A stretch of DNA of 40,283 bases from Marinobacter goseongensis (GCF_023156235.1 NZ_JAKZAI010000021.1:1-40283), one strand, 5' to 3'; shown: positions 1 through 8,962, numbered from the stretch's first letter. Program-made: numbers and translations. Notes: generated by a model from the letters alone, not told the origin.

Positions 1-77
1 TTCTGTGGCCTGACGGCCACCCGGGGGTGGGTCAAAATAAATGGCCAGTAGTGGGTCATTTTAATTGGCCACTAACA
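1..77. mobile_element. Terminal end of an IS21-type insertion sequence (body lies outside the window)
   Basis: The first 77 bases contain two adjacent 24-base near-repeats that share gtgggtca...ggcca.ta, preceded by a small hairpin (gtggcc / ggccac, 5-20). Multiple repeats of this kind next to a TG...CA terminus are typical of IS21-family ends. Read on the minus strand, the element would begin TGTTAGTGGCC exactly where homology of the neighbouring AraC protein stops, so 77 is the likely element/host border. No transposase is in the window, so the family assignment is an inference from the ends alone. Confidence 0.6.
27..74. repeat. Two tandem imperfect 24-bp repeats in the IS end
   Basis: Repeat 1 is 27-50 and repeat 2 is 51-74; 19 of 24 positions agree. 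Both open with gtgggtca and close with ggcca.ta, differing mainly in the AT-rich centre. In IS21-type elements such terminal repeats are the presumed binding sites of the IstA transposase. Confidence 0.75.
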
Positions 78-818
78 GGTGCCCCTATGTTTTCGCAGGG
101 CATTGGTGAGGGCGCTTTGAGAGGAAAAACCGGTCCGGTAGCTGACTTCAGACACCGACAGCCCGGTTGACACCAGCAATTGCGCGGCCTGGTCCAGGCG
201 CGTTTTAAGCAGAAACTGGTGCGGGGTAACACCGGTCACTTCACGGAACATCTCGTGAAATCGGCTGACACTCAGGCAGGCGACGCCGGCGAGGTCGTGA
301 ACCGTGATCTTGCGATGCAGGTTTTCCATGATGTAGCGACGGATCGTGTCCGGGCGAATGAGCTGGCGATTAACCGGCGCCGAACGCTGGTTGTTCAAGC
401 GCTCGGCCATGCAATGCAGGATGCTGCCGGCAAGATGGCGTTTCATCCCCTCGTTGGTCGGGGCACGGTCAAACTCGCCGGCGGCGAATTGCACCAGCCC
501 CTGAAGCTTGCTGTCCATATCGAGGGTTCTGGGCCGTTCGAACAACGGCGCCAGGCGCTCGTAGTCGCCGTGGTCAGGGCTGGTCAGGGCCGACATGTAG
601 GGATCGAGATTGATTACCAGAACGTGATTCTGGTTGTCGCCACAGTAATCGTGACGGGCGCCGGTGGGCACGAGGCAGGCACGCCAGGTGTCAAGGTGAG
701 CCCCGGTTCCGTCGACACTCAGGTCCGCCTCGCCCCTGACACCCACCACGATCTGATGGTGTTCATGGCAATGCTGGTGTGACGCTGTCGGAAGCTTCAA
801 CAAGAGTGCGTTCAACAT
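72..818 (-). pseudogene. AraC-family transcriptional regulator, C-terminus cut by the IS end
   Basis: The 248-residue product has an N-terminal cupin-type sensing half (His-rich HQHCHEHHQ near residues 14-22) and a C-terminal AraC double helix-turn-helix from about residue 155. The second helix-turn-helix includes GFSSQSALTNALRKHRGT. Family members normally continue about ten residues past this point with a TPxxYR-like end. Here the reading frame instead enters the IS terminus, which supplies a Cys codon and a TAG stop (72-74). The start is ATG at 818 behind a GGGA-containing leader. The gene is downstream of tmk on the same strand but 107 bases away and is not a normal member of that operon. 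Loss of only the tail leaves open whether it is still active. Its target genes are unknown. Confidence 0.7.
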
Positions 819-925
819 ACCCGGATCCCGGATTAAAACAATCTGGTGGCCCGATTAAATCAGATATGAACAGAGTTTGCACGAAACGGCCGGGAACGTC
901 CGATTTCGGGTGTGCAGCACCGGCA

Positions 926-1561
926 TCACTCTGCCGTGGCCACCAAAGTCCGAAGGCGCTCAGCGACGTCGGCGGTGACCACATCCAGGTCTCTGGCCGC
1001 ATCAACAATTTGATAGCGGACAGGATCCCCATGGGCCCGCCGCAGGTAGGTCGCACGAATGCGCTGGAAAAAATCCACCGCTTCCTGCTCGAAACGATCG
1101 AGCTCACCACGGTGGCGGGCACGGGTCATACCGGTCTCTACCGGTGCATCCAGAAGAATGGTCCGGTCGGGCCGCAGTTCACCCTGAACCAGGTGTTCCA
1201 GCAACGCTATGCGCTCTTCCGGCACACCACGCCCGCCGCCCTGGTAGGCAAAGGTGGCATCGGTGAACCGATCACACAACACCCAGCGGCCAGCATCGAG
1301 CTCGGGCAGGATGCGGGTGTGCAAGTGCTGCGCCCGGGCGGCGAACATCAGCAACAATTCGGTGATGTCGTTCACCGGTTCGTCCCGCGGCGTCAGCAGC
1401 AACTCACGAATGGCTTCCGCCATCGGGGTACCACCAGGCTCCCGGGTCACTACACAGTCAATGCCCAGCGCTTCCAGCGTGTCGGCCGCCGTGCGCAACT
1501 GGGTCGACTTGCCGACGCCCTCGGTGCCCTCGAAAGTAATGAACAGGCCGCGCCGGCTCAT
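926..1561 (-). CDS. tmk: Thymidylate kinase
   Basis: The 211-residue cytoplasmic enzyme phosphorylates dTMP to dTDP with ATP, the step feeding dTTP synthesis. It shows the P-loop [10 protein letters not shown] at residues 11-20, the [17 protein letters not shown] segment of the substrate site, and an Arg-rich lid ([12 protein letters not shown]). Length is normal for the bacterial family. Its ATG overlaps the stop of mltG by four bases (ATGA), so the two are probably translationally coupled at the 3' end of the fab operon. In many relatives holB follows directly; here the next gene is the truncated AraC regulator. Confidence 0.97.
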   Translation of the reverse strand: MSRRGLFITFEGTEGVGKSTQLRTAADTLEALGIDCVVTREPGGTPMAEAIRELLLTPRDEPVNDITELLLMFAARAQHLHTRILPELDAGRWVLCDRFTDATFAYQGGGRGVPEERIALLEHLVQGELRPDRTILLDAPVETGMTRARHRGELDRFEQEAVDFFQRIRATYLRRAHGDPVRYQIVDAARDLDVVTADVAERLRTLVATAE

Positions 1562-2613
1562 GGGTTGTCCTCGGACACCGCCGGTGCCGGCGACGAGCGA
1601 TAATCGGAACGACGATTGAGCTGAAATTCCCTTACCGCCTTCTGGTGCTCACTGAGCGTTCGGGAAAACTTGTGGGTACCGTCACCGCGGGCGACAAAAT
1701 AGAGACTGTCGCCGTCCTCCGGGTTGAGTGCCGCATGGATCGCCTCTTTCCCCGCCAGCGCGATGGGCGTCGGTGGCAAGCCGTCAATGCGGTAGGTATT
1801 ATAGGGCGTGTATTTCTGCAGATCCTTGCGGGTAATGCGGCCAATGTAGCTATCGCCCATGCCGTAGATAACGGTCGGATCGGTTTGCAAGCGCATACCC
1901 TTCTCAAGGCGCCGCACGAAAACACCCGCGACCTGCCCGCGCTCATGGGGTGCGCCGGTCTCCCGCTCCACGATGGAAGCCATGATCAGCGCCTCATAGG
2001 GGGATTCGTAGGGCAGCCCTTCCGCGCGCTTCTCCCACTCTGCCTCAAGTATGTTGTTCAGGCGCTCGAAGGCGCGGCGCAGCATGTCCAGGTCGGTGTC
2101 ATTGCTGGTGAACGAATAGGTATCCGGAAAGAAACGGCCCTCAGGGTCCTCTCCTTCGGCCCCCACCGCGGTCATGATCTCCTCATCACTCCAGTCGGTG
2201 GTTTCCTTGCTCAGCCGCTCACTGTTCGCCAGCGCCTGGCGCATATCCTGAAAGGTCCAGCCTTCAATAAACTGGATAGACCATTGCTTGGTGTCGCCGG
2301 CCACCAGCTTCGCGAGCAAATCCCGCGCGCTCATGCCATCGGTCACCTCATACTCACCGGCCTTGATTCGAGCCTCCTCCGGATGGAGACGGCCGTGCAC
2401 ACGCAGCCACAGGGCATCGGGCAAAAAGCCCTCAGCCTCAAACTGGCGCGCCAACTGACCAAAGCTGGTGCCCTGGGGCACGTCGAACAGGACCGGCTCC
2501 TGCAGCCTCATGGGCGCATCGAGGGTTTCCAGACCCTGCCACACCCACAACGCGCCACCTGAAGCGGCCAGTACCACGAGACAAACAACGGATATCAATA
2601 GCTTCCGGATCAA
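1558..2613 (-). CDS. mltG: Endolytic murein transglycosylase MltG (YceG family)
   Basis: MltG is an inner-membrane lytic transglycosylase that cuts nascent glycan strands and helps set their length. The sequence shows an N-terminal membrane anchor (about residues 5-26), a LysM-like region, and the YceG core with [10 protein letters not shown] and ASIVERETG, whose Glu is the expected catalytic residue. An upstream in-frame start would overlap pabC by more than 130 bases, so I chose the TTG at 2613. It overlaps the pabC stop as TTGA and puts IRKLLISVV right at the N-terminus, as in the family. The product is 351 residues, a normal length. It lies between pabC and tmk with overlapping ends, as in many gammaproteobacteria. 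Confidence 0.93.
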   Translation of the reverse strand: MIRKLLISVVCLVVLAASGGALWVWQGLETLDAPMRLQEPVLFDVPQGTSFGQLARQFEAEGFLPDALWLRVHGRLHPEEARIKAGEYEVTDGMSARDLLAKLVAGDTKQWSIQFIEGWTFQDMRQALANSERLSKETTDWSDEEIMTAVGAEGEDPEGRFFPDTYSFTSNDTDLDMLRRAFERLNNILEAEWEKRAEGLPYESPYEALIMASIVERETGAPHERGQVAGVFVRRLEKGMRLQTDPTVIYGMGDSYIGRITRKDLQKYTPYNTYRIDGLPPTPIALAGKEAIHAALNPEDGDSLYFVARGDGTHKFSRTLSEHQKAVREFQLNRRSDYRSSPAPAVSEDNP

Positions 2614-3434
2614 ACCTGGGTTTCCACTAGATCGAGAGGGTTGAAGATTGTCGCAAGAGCGCTGTCCACTGGCAAATCCCGGCCGTCCAATCCGCGAACC
2701 GGCACCACGCCAATCAGGCTGTTCATCAGGAACAGGCCCTGACAACGGTCCGGATCCAGCGCCGAGGGGGCAACGGCGCCCTGCTCTACAGGCTCCCCGC
2801 CCCGCTCCAGGGTTTGCACCACGTGATCCCGCATCACGCCGGCCACCGCCAGTTGCGACACCGGCGGGGTCAACCAGCCCTGCGAGGTTCTGACCAGCAG
2901 ATTGGTGCGGGTGCCCTCAACAAGGTCTCCCGCCGGATTGGTCATGATCATCTCGTAAAGGTCACCGGTCAGCTCGCGGCTGGCCATCACCTGTTCGAGA
3001 CGATTCAGCGTCTTGATGCCTGCCAGCAGAGGGTTGACGGTCAGGGGAAACGCAGACTGCGCAGCCATGACTCCGTCATGACCCGGATGGTGAGGCAACG
3101 CCGCGGCAGACACCACCATGGTCGGAACCAGATCGGCCGTTGGCCGGTAGCCACGGCCACCGGCACCGCGGGTCAGCACCAGTTTAAGCACCCATCCGGA
3201 GGCACCGTAAGCGCCCCCGTATCGACCGGAGGCCTGACGAATCACGCCCCGCACATCAGACTCGGTCAGCGGAATTCCCAAGACAGCCGCACCGGCCACC
3301 ATCCGCGCCACATGACCGGACAGCAGAACCCCACCGCTTCCGTGCATGCGAATGGTCTCGAACAGGCCGTCGCCATAGGCGAGACCGCGATCCGCTGCCG
3401 GAATGCCGGCGTCATCTGCCCAGTACAGATTCAT
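2610..3434 (-). CDS. pabC: Aminodeoxychorismate lyase
   Basis: This fold-type IV PLP enzyme of 274 residues converts 4-amino-4-deoxychorismate to p-aminobenzoate and pyruvate for folate synthesis. The PLP-binding region AGIKTLNRLEQV holds the expected Schiff-base Lys, and GDLVEGTRTNLLV matches the conserved class IV segment. The start ATG is 9 bases past the end of fabF and the stop overlaps the mltG start, consistent with one transcript. Related class IV aminotransferases look alike, but the fabF-pabC-mltG-tmk order supports PabC. Confidence 0.93.
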   Translation of the reverse strand: MNLYWADDAGIPAADRGLAYGDGLFETIRMHGSGGVLLSGHVARMVAGAAVLGIPLTESDVRGVIRQASGRYGGAYGASGWVLKLVLTRGAGGRGYRPTADLVPTMVVSAAALPHHPGHDGVMAAQSAFPLTVNPLLAGIKTLNRLEQVMASRELTGDLYEMIMTNPAGDLVEGTRTNLLVRTSQGWLTPPVSQLAVAGVMRDHVVQTLERGGEPVEQGAVAPSALDPDRCQGLFLMNSLIGVVPVRGLDGRDLPVDSALATIFNPLDLVETQV

Positions 3435-3443
3435 CGGTGCGGA

Positions 3444-4691
3444 TCAGTCTTCGAAGCGCTGGAAGATCAGGGTACCGTTGGTACCACCAAACCCGAACGA
3501 ATTCGACAGGGCAATCCGGATATCGGCTTCTCTGGCGCCACTGGCAACGAAGTCGAGATCACAGCCTTCATCCGGATTGTCCAGATTGATGGTCGGCGGC
3601 AACACGCCGTCGCGAATGGCCAGCACAGAAAAAATGGCCTCTACCGCCCCCGCAGCGCCCAACAGGTGCCCGGTCATGGATTTGGTACTGCTCATGGCGA
3701 GCTTGTCGGCGTGCTCGGAAAACACCTGCTTTACCGCAGCCACCTCGGCCACGTCGCCGACCTGGGTCGAAGTGCCATGGGCATTGATGTAACCGATGTC
3801 TGCAGGCTGGATGCCCGCATCACGAATCGCGTTCTTCATGGCTCGGGCCGCGCCCTCGCCGGACTCCGGCGGAGCGGTGATGTGGTGGGCATCATCGCTC
3901 ATACCAAACCCGATGACCTCACCGTAGATGGTGGCACCGCGACGACGAGCGTGCTCGAGATCCTCCAGCACCATCACACCGGCACCGTCACTGAGTACAA
4001 AGCCATCACGCTCGCGGTCCCACGGCCGGCTTGCTTTTTCCGGCTCGTCATTGCGGGTCGACAGGGCCCGGGCAGCGGAGAACGCCGCTATGCCGGTGCG
4101 GGTGGTGGCCATTTCCGAGCCCCCGGCCAGCATTACATCCGCATCACCATAGGCAATGGTGCGGGCGGCGTAGCCGATGTTATGCGTACCGGTGGTGCAG
4201 GCCGTGGTGATGGCAATGTTGGGACCGCGATAACCGAAACGGATGGCCACATTCCCGGAGATCATGTTGATTACCGAGGCGGGGACAAAGAATGGTGACA
4301 CCTTGCGGGGACCGGACTTGTCCATGGCCAACACACTCTTCTCGATGAATTCCAGGCCCCCAATCCCGGACCCGATGGCCACGCCCACCCGCTCATTGTC
4401 CAGCTCGGTGTAGAGTTCGAGACCACTGGCTTCCACTGCTTGCTGGGCCGCGATGAGGCCGTAGTGGATAAAGGCATCCAGTTTGCGGGCGTCCTTGGTG
4501 GACAAGTAGGGCTCAAGGTCCAGATCTTTGATGGCTCCGCCAATCCGGGTGTTGTAGCCGGAAGCATCGAAACGGTCGATCATCCCTATACCGCTCCGCC
4601 CTGCCCGGATTCCTTCCCAAGAGGACTCGACGCTGTTCCCCAGCGGCGACAGCATGCCCATGCCCGTTATTACAACACGTCGTTTTGTCAT
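3444..4691 (-). CDS. fabF: Beta-ketoacyl-ACP synthase II
   Basis: FabF condenses malonyl-ACP with a growing acyl-ACP in fatty acid elongation and is key to the temperature-dependent C16:1 to C18:1 step. The 415-residue protein carries the Cys-His-His triad at C165 (TTACTTGTH), H305 (NAHGTST) and H342 ([12 protein letters not shown]). I chose ATG at 4691, giving the canonical [14 protein letters not shown] twelve bases upstream is also in frame, but the Shine-Dalgarno-like AGGTGAAAGGGG runs through that spot. It follows acpP but is separated from it by a strong terminator hairpin, so its dose may be set by read-through or by a weak local promoter. Confidence 0.97.
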   Translation of the reverse strand: MTKRRVVITGMGMLSPLGNSVESSWEGIRAGRSGIGMIDRFDASGYNTRIGGAIKDLDLEPYLSTKDARKLDAFIHYGLIAAQQAVEASGLELYTELDNERVGVAIGSGIGGLEFIEKSVLAMDKSGPRKVSPFFVPASVINMISGNVAIRFGYRGPNIAITTACTTGTHNIGYAARTIAYGDADVMLAGGSEMATTRTGIAAFSAARALSTRNDEPEKASRPWDRERDGFVLSDGAGVMVLEDLEHARRRGATIYGEVIGFGMSDDAHHITAPPESGEGAARAMKNAIRDAGIQPADIGYINAHGTSTQVGDVAEVAAVKQVFSEHADKLAMSSTKSMTGHLLGAAGAVEAIFSVLAIRDGVLPPTINLDNPDEGCDLDFVASGAREADIRIALSNSFGFGGTNGTLIFQRFED

Positions 4692-4755
4692 AACCCCTTT
4701 CACCTGGTGTGGATGGTGTGATGTCGAAAAGCCAATCGAACCGGAAAGTCAGCCA

Positions 4756-4795
4756 ATAAAAAAGCCGTCCTCCGAATCAACCCAAGGACGGCTTT
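4756..4795 (-). terminator. Rho-independent terminator between acpP and fabF
   Basis: Read on the minus strand there is an 11-bp perfect stem (AAAGCCGTCCT / AGGACGGCTTT) with a 13-base loop, followed by a run of six T. It sits 29 bases after the acpP stop and before fabF, so it should let acpP accumulate in excess of fabF and the genes after it. Confidence 0.9.
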
Positions 4796-4824
4796 CTGGC
4801 CTGGCTTATACTACGTGCTGAGTA

Positions 4825-5058
4825 TCAGGTGTGCGCGACGATGTAGTCGATTGCATCCTGAACACTGGCCAGCTTCTCGGCTTCTTCATCGGGAATTTCA
4901 GTTTCGAATTCCTCTTCCAGTGCCATGACCAGCTCAACGGTGTCCAGTGAGTCAGCGCCAAGATCCTCTACAAAAGAAGATGAGTTCTGAACTTCGGACT
5001 CTTTTACGCCCAACTGTTCACAAACGATCTTCTTCACGCGCTCTTCAACTGTACTCAT
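4825..5058 (-). CDS. acpP: Acyl carrier protein
   Basis: The 77-residue acidic protein carries acyl chains on a phosphopantetheine arm. The attachment Ser is S37 in [18 protein letters not shown]. Length and sequence are typical. A good ribosome-binding site (GAGGAC) precedes the ATG. A candidate promoter lies just upstream and a strong terminator just downstream, so acpP can be made as its own short, abundant transcript besides being part of the fabD-fabG unit. Confidence 0.98.
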   Translation of the reverse strand: MSTVEERVKKIVCEQLGVKESEVQNSSSFVEDLGADSLDTVELVMALEEEFETEIPDEEAEKLASVQDAIDYIVAHT

Positions 5059-5101
5059 AATGTCCTCACTTTTGTGTCAACCAAGCAACCTAAGTGTTGC
5101 C

Positions 5102-5130
5102 AGTTTAGTTTAAACCCTACCTGCAAACAA
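5102..5130 (-). promoter_or_regulatory. Candidate sigma-70 promoter for acpP
   Basis: On the minus strand TTGTTT and TAAACT are spaced by 17 bases in the 133-base fabG-acpP gap, 44 bases before the acpP ATG. The matches to consensus are moderate (3/6 and 4/6). A separate promoter here would fit the high demand for ACP. Confidence 0.35.
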
Positions 5131-5191
5131 GCAGGGATTCTGTCTAACATGTTGTGCGACAAGGAGTTGCGCACAAGCCCGGTTCGCGGGC

Positions 5192-5935
5192 CTATCCCAT
5201 GTACATGCCGCCGTTTACGTGAATGGTTTCCCCCGTCACGTAAGCAGCCGGTTCGGACGCCAGGAAGGCCACCACAGCGGCAACTTCTTCCGGTTCACCC
5301 AGACGACCCGCGGGTATGACTTCCAGCATAGCCTCACGCTGCTTGTCGTCCAGTTTTCGCGTCATATCCGTGTCGATGAACCCCGGCGCCACACAGTTTG
5401 CGGTGATGCCACGATTCGACATTTCTTTTGCAAGGCTGCGGGTAAAGCCCTCAACACCGGCTTTCGCGGCACAGTAGTTGCCTTGCCCCGGGTTGCCCAT
5501 ACCGGCCACCACGGAACTGATATTGATAATGCGCCCCCAGCGGGCCTTTGCCATGCCACGAAGCACCGCCTTGCTGGTCCGGTAAACGCTGGAAAGGTTG
5601 GTTTCCAGCACCGATGTCCAGTCGTCGTCCTTCAAACGCATCAGGAGGTTATCACGTGTGATGCCGGCATTGTTGACGAGAATCAACGGCGCGCCAGACT
5701 TTTCCGTCACGGCCTTCAGACCCGCCTCTATGCTGTCGGGATCGGCGACGTTCATGACAATACCGTAACCGTTCAGACCCGCTTCTTTCAGCGCTGCGGT
5801 GATGGATTCGGCGCCCTCGGCGCTGGTGGCGGTTCCCACCACTTCGACACCCTGTTCCGCCAATGCCCGCGCAATGGCTTTGCCAATACCACGGGTTGCA
5901 CCGGTGACCAGTGCGGTTTTGCCTTCAAGAGACAT
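5192..5935 (-). CDS. fabG: 3-oxoacyl-ACP reductase
   Basis: This NADPH-dependent short-chain dehydrogenase reduces beta-ketoacyl-ACP in each elongation cycle. The 247-residue protein has the Rossmann glycine motif TGATRGIGKA (11-20), NNAG at 88-91, and the catalytic set S141, Y154, K158. The frame stays open 64 codons upstream into fabD, but ATG at 5935 has an AGGGAG site at good spacing and gives the conserved MSLEGKTALVTG start. It follows fabD after 17 bases. Confidence 0.97.
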   Translation of the reverse strand: MSLEGKTALVTGATRGIGKAIARALAEQGVEVVGTATSAEGAESITAALKEAGLNGYGIVMNVADPDSIEAGLKAVTEKSGAPLILVNNAGITRDNLLMRLKDDDWTSVLETNLSSVYRTSKAVLRGMAKARWGRIINISSVVAGMGNPGQGNYCAAKAGVEGFTRSLAKEMSNRGITANCVAPGFIDTDMTRKLDDKQREAMLEVIPAGRLGEPEEVAAVVAFLASEPAAYVTGETIHVNGGMYMG

Positions 5936-5952
5936 GTGGTGCTCCCTGTTGT

Positions 5953-6891
5953 TTACGACTGTCCGAATGCATCCAGCGCCTTGGCGATCGCATCCGGTTC
6001 CTCGATTCCATACACCGACAGATTGCGGTCGATACGCTTGATAAGACCGGCAAGCACCTTGCCGGAACCGCACTCCACTGCGCAGCTTACCTCTTTGCCG
6101 ACCAGTGTGCGTACCGAGTCGACCCACAGTACCGGTGAATGCAACTGCTTGACCAGATTGGCTTTCAGTGTAGCGGAGTCCGACTCGGCTGAGGCGTTAA
6201 CATTCTGTATGACCGGTATGACAGCATCGTTAAAGCTGACGTCGTCCAGCGCCTCGGCCAACTCCGCCGCAGCGCCCTTCATCAGGGCACAATGGGAAGG
6301 CACGCTGACCGGCAGCGGCATGGCCTTGCGGGCCCCTTTGGCCTTACAGGCTTCGATAGCCCGATCCACCGCGGCGGCCGAGCCGGCGATGACAACCTGG
6401 CCGGGTGCGTTGAAATTGACTGCCGACACCACGTCACCTTTTGCGGCTTCTTCACAGGCCGCGATCACGTGCGCATCTTCCAGACCGAGAATCGCGGCCA
6501 TTTTGCCCTCACCCGCTGGCACTGCGGTCTGCATCAACTCACCGCGCAACCGCACCAGTTTGATGGCGTCGAAGAAATTCAGGCTCTCGGCGGCGACCAG
6601 CGCACTGTATTCGCCCAGACTGTGGCCCGCCACAAAATCCGGCTTGCTGCCGCCTGCCACAAACCACTGGCGCCACAAAGCCACACTGGCCGTCAGCAGT
6701 GCGGGCTGTGTCACCGTGGTCTGGTTCAGCTCCTCTACCGGGCCTTTCTGGCACAGCTGCCACAAGTCGTAACCAAGAAGTTGAGACGCTTCCGCGAAGG
6801 TCTGTTCGATGATGGGCCAGTGCTCGGCGGCGGCAGACAACATGCCAACCGACTGAGACCCTTGTCCGGGAAAAATAAAGGCTGATTTCAT
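5953..6891 (-). CDS. fabD: Malonyl-CoA:ACP transacylase
   Basis: FabD loads malonate from CoA onto ACP to supply the extender unit for fatty acid synthesis. The 312-residue protein begins MKSAFIFPGQGSQ, has the nucleophile S91 in GHSLGEYSAL and the catalytic H200 in VPSHCALM. ATG at 6891 matches the family start; the open frame upstream adds an unconserved stretch. It lies between plsX and fabG in the standard order. Confidence 0.97.
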   Translation of the reverse strand: MKSAFIFPGQGSQSVGMLSAAAEHWPIIEQTFAEASQLLGYDLWQLCQKGPVEELNQTTVTQPALLTASVALWRQWFVAGGSKPDFVAGHSLGEYSALVAAESLNFFDAIKLVRLRGELMQTAVPAGEGKMAAILGLEDAHVIAACEEAAKGDVVSAVNFNAPGQVVIAGSAAAVDRAIEACKAKGARKAMPLPVSVPSHCALMKGAAAELAEALDDVSFNDAVIPVIQNVNASAESDSATLKANLVKQLHSPVLWVDSVRTLVGKEVSCAVECGSGKVLAGLIKRIDRNLSVYGIEEPDAIAKALDAFGQS

Positions 6892-7017
6892 AAGCGGGAT
6901 CTTATCGTCATTGGGGGGTTGCGGGAGATTAGCCAATAGTACAATTTAAGGCATGATCCGGCGAATGTACCGGTCAGAAGGGGCAGACTTTAGTCTCAGG
7001 GCTGATTCCGGACAGGA

Positions 7018-8037
7018 TCAGATCATCAAATCGTCGAGGCGCTCGTTGATCCGCTGGGGCACGTCAAGCTCGACTTCCTTCACCGCCTGACGGATGGCTG
7101 CCAGCATGGCACGCTCATTGGCATTGCCGTGGCTCTTGATGACAACGCCCTGCAGTCCCAGCAGGCTGGCGCCGTTATGCCGGGAAGGATCCATCAACTG
7201 CAGCAGACGCCCGATGATGGGCCGGGCCAGCAAACCCACAAAGCGGCCATACAGCGTTCGGCTGAACGCCTGCTCCATCAGCTCGATAAGCAGGCCGGCT
7301 ACACCCTCACCGGTCTTAAGCGCAATATTGCCGACAAACCCGTCACACACTACGACATCCGCCACATCGCGGAACAGGTCACTGCCCTCCACGTAGCCGA
7401 TGTAATTGATGGTGTCGCACTGGGCCAACATGTGGGAGGCCAGTCGCACCTGCTCATTACCCTTGATCTCTTCCTCACCCACGTTGAGGAGCGCCACCCG
7501 CGGTTCAGGCTGGGCGCAGATGGCCGACGCCATCAGCGACCCCATCAGCGCATATTGGTAGAGATTCTCCGCAGTGGAATCGACATTGGCACCCAGGTCC
7601 AGCACATGACAACGGCCACGCAGAGAAGGAATCAGCTTGGAAATGGCAGGACGCTCGATTCCCGGATACATCCGGATGATAGAACGGCCAAAGGCCATCA
7701 ATGCGCCGGTATTACCAGCACTGACGCAACCACGGGCCTCACCGTCCCGGACCAGTCCGAGCGCCACCGCCATGGACGAGTTGCGCTTGTGCCGCAGGGC
7801 ATGAGAGGGCCTTTCATTCATCCGCACCACATCCGCCGCTTCCGCAATGCGAATTCGGGCATGGCCCGGATGCAACAAAGCCTCGAGCTCGCTCCTGATT
7901 CCAACCAGAATGAGACTCAAGGCTTCGTTTTCACGGACCGCATCCAGGGCCGCGGCAACAACAACAGCCGCTCCGCGGTCGCCGCTCATGGCGTCGATCG
8001 CAACGGTGACGGGCGTCACCGGTTTTACGTCCTGCAC
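7018..8037 (-). CDS. plsX: Phosphate acyltransferase PlsX
   Basis: PlsX makes acyl-phosphate from acyl-ACP for the first acylation of glycerol-3-phosphate, a peripheral membrane step of phospholipid synthesis. The family signature VTVAIDAMSGDRG is near the N-terminus and CVSAGNTGALMA, LDLGANVDS and CDGFVGNIALKTGEG are clear. No ATG precedes the conserved region. Possible starts are TTG at 8082 (which would overlap rpmF by 20 bases), GTG at 8037 and GTG at 8019. I list 8037, just past the rpmF stop; 8019 has a slightly better AGGA-type site. The family identity does not depend on this choice. Confidence 0.95.
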   Translation of the reverse strand: MQDVKPVTPVTVAIDAMSGDRGAAVVVAAALDAVRENEALSLILVGIRSELEALLHPGHARIRIAEAADVVRMNERPSHALRHKRNSSMAVALGLVRDGEARGCVSAGNTGALMAFGRSIIRMYPGIERPAISKLIPSLRGRCHVLDLGANVDSTAENLYQYALMGSLMASAICAQPEPRVALLNVGEEEIKGNEQVRLASHMLAQCDTINYIGYVEGSDLFRDVADVVVCDGFVGNIALKTGEGVAGLLIELMEQAFSRTLYGRFVGLLARPIIGRLLQLMDPSRHNGASLLGLQGVVIKSHGNANERAMLAAIRQAVKEVELDVPQRINERLDDLMI

Positions 8038-8062
8038 TGGGCTACGGCCTGATTGCAACGAT

Positions 8063-8242
8063 TTACTCGTCGCGCGCTTCAATTACCTGCTTGCCACGGT
8101 AAAAACCGTCCGGAGACACGTGGTGACGACGATGAACTTCACCAGTAGTGCTGTCGGTGGACAGAGCTGCGGCGCTCAGGGCGTCGTGTGAACGGCGCAT
8201 GCCACGCTTTGAACGGGTCTTTCGGTTTTTCTGTACAGCCAT
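8063..8242 (-). CDS. rpmF: 50S ribosomal protein L32
   Basis: The small basic protein of 59 residues begins [20 protein letters not shown], the L32 signature, and ends in [14 protein letters not shown]. It is a structural part of the large ribosomal subunit. A clear AGGAG site precedes the ATG. It sits between yceD and plsX, the widely conserved arrangement that links ribosome supply to lipid synthesis by co-transcription. The cysteines of zinc-binding L32 versions are absent, as usual in gammaproteobacteria. Confidence 0.97.
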   Translation of the reverse strand: MAVQKNRKTRSKRGMRRSHDALSAAALSTDSTTGEVHRRHHVSPDGFYRGKQVIEARDE

Positions 8243-8331
8243 GATTATGCTCCTGACCTGTTAACGTAAACTAAAACAGTAACGTGTGTTCATTCATATC
8301 GCGCTGGCGTCCCGCAGGTCACCGCGCCCGG

Positions 8332-8886
8332 TTAATGCTTCTTTGTCTTGAGACCCGCCAGCACGCTGAACGGGTTCTCGCCTGAGGGCGTTTCCGGCTT
8401 TGCGGGCTCGGATTCAGGCTCGTAAGCTTCGAGATCTTCCCGTGCCGGGCACGCGTTCCGCTCATGGAGCGGGAACGGTGGCAGCACCAGCAGCAGCTCG
8501 TCTTCGCACATCGACCAGAGGTCTGCGCTGAAGTCGTCCGTCAGGAACGGTTCCAGCTCTTTTGGCAACTGCTGCGCCTGCTCATCACTGGTGACCAGCC
8601 CCAGGGTAAAATCGGATGTCAGCGTCTCGCGCATGGGGTTCATGCACCGCTGGCATTCCAGATCAACCGGGACCTGCAACTCACCCGACACAATGCGACG
8701 ACGCTGGCTGTCCATGGTAAACGACAGCCGAACCCGGCACACCGCCCCATCATCAAACCCAAAAACCACTTCGCGGAAACGAGGCAATCCGATCAGAGGA
8801 ATATCTCCCTCCAACACAGTGTTCTGCTCCGCCAACCGGTAAGGATCGACAGCTCTGGGCAACTCGGCGTTTGACGCTTTTGACAT
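8332..8886 (-). CDS. yceD: YceD family protein (DUF177), linked to 23S rRNA accumulation
   Basis: The 184-residue protein matches the YceD/DUF177 family: an N-terminal LPRAVDPYRLAEQ segment, the CQRCMNPM motif (Cys-x2-Cys) and a C-terminal NPFSVLAGLK tail. The family is associated with 23S rRNA processing or accumulation and is nearly always beside rpmF. It is the first gene of the rpmF-plsX-fab operon. The promoter lies so close that the ATG at 8886 would be only about 2-4 bases from the transcript start, with no room for a Shine-Dalgarno site. The exact molecular role is not shown by the sequence. Confidence 0.93.
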   Translation of the reverse strand: MSKASNAELPRAVDPYRLAEQNTVLEGDIPLIGLPRFREVVFGFDDGAVCRVRLSFTMDSQRRRIVSGELQVPVDLECQRCMNPMRETLTSDFTLGLVTSDEQAQQLPKELEPFLTDDFSADLWSMCEDELLLVLPPFPLHERNACPAREDLEAYEPESEPAKPETPSGENPFSVLAGLKTKKH

Positions 8887-8895
8887 AGGCGCGCA

Positions 8896-8924
8896 ATTTT
8901 AGGGGGCGGACCGCCCGCTGTCAA
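8896..8924 (-). promoter_or_regulatory. Strong sigma-70 promoter of the yceD-rpmF-plsX-fab operon
   Basis: On the minus strand TTGACA (perfect -35) and TAAAAT (5/6 -10) are separated by exactly 17 bases. The spacer holds a palindrome, GGGCGG-T-CCGCCC, that lies between the two elements and could be an operator. The predicted transcript start is about 8888-8890, a few bases from the yceD ATG. Confidence 0.88.
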
Positions 8925-8932
8925 AGACTTCA

Positions 8933-8962
8933 TTGCCTTTTACGACGCGCTTCCGGTATGAA
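8933..8962 (+). promoter_or_regulatory. Candidate sigma-70 promoter for maf
   Basis: TTGCCT and TATGAA are spaced by 18 bases on the plus strand, about 54 bases before the maf ATG. Both match consensus in four of six positions, so this is a moderate candidate. It diverges from the yceD promoter next to it. Confidence 0.35.

Noticed and set aside
2814..4298. 494-codon open frame across pabC and fabF on the plus strand
   Set aside because: It spans two well-identified minus-strand genes.
5219..6772. 517-codon open frame opposite fabG and fabD
   Set aside because: It has no family match that I recognise and crosses two definite genes.
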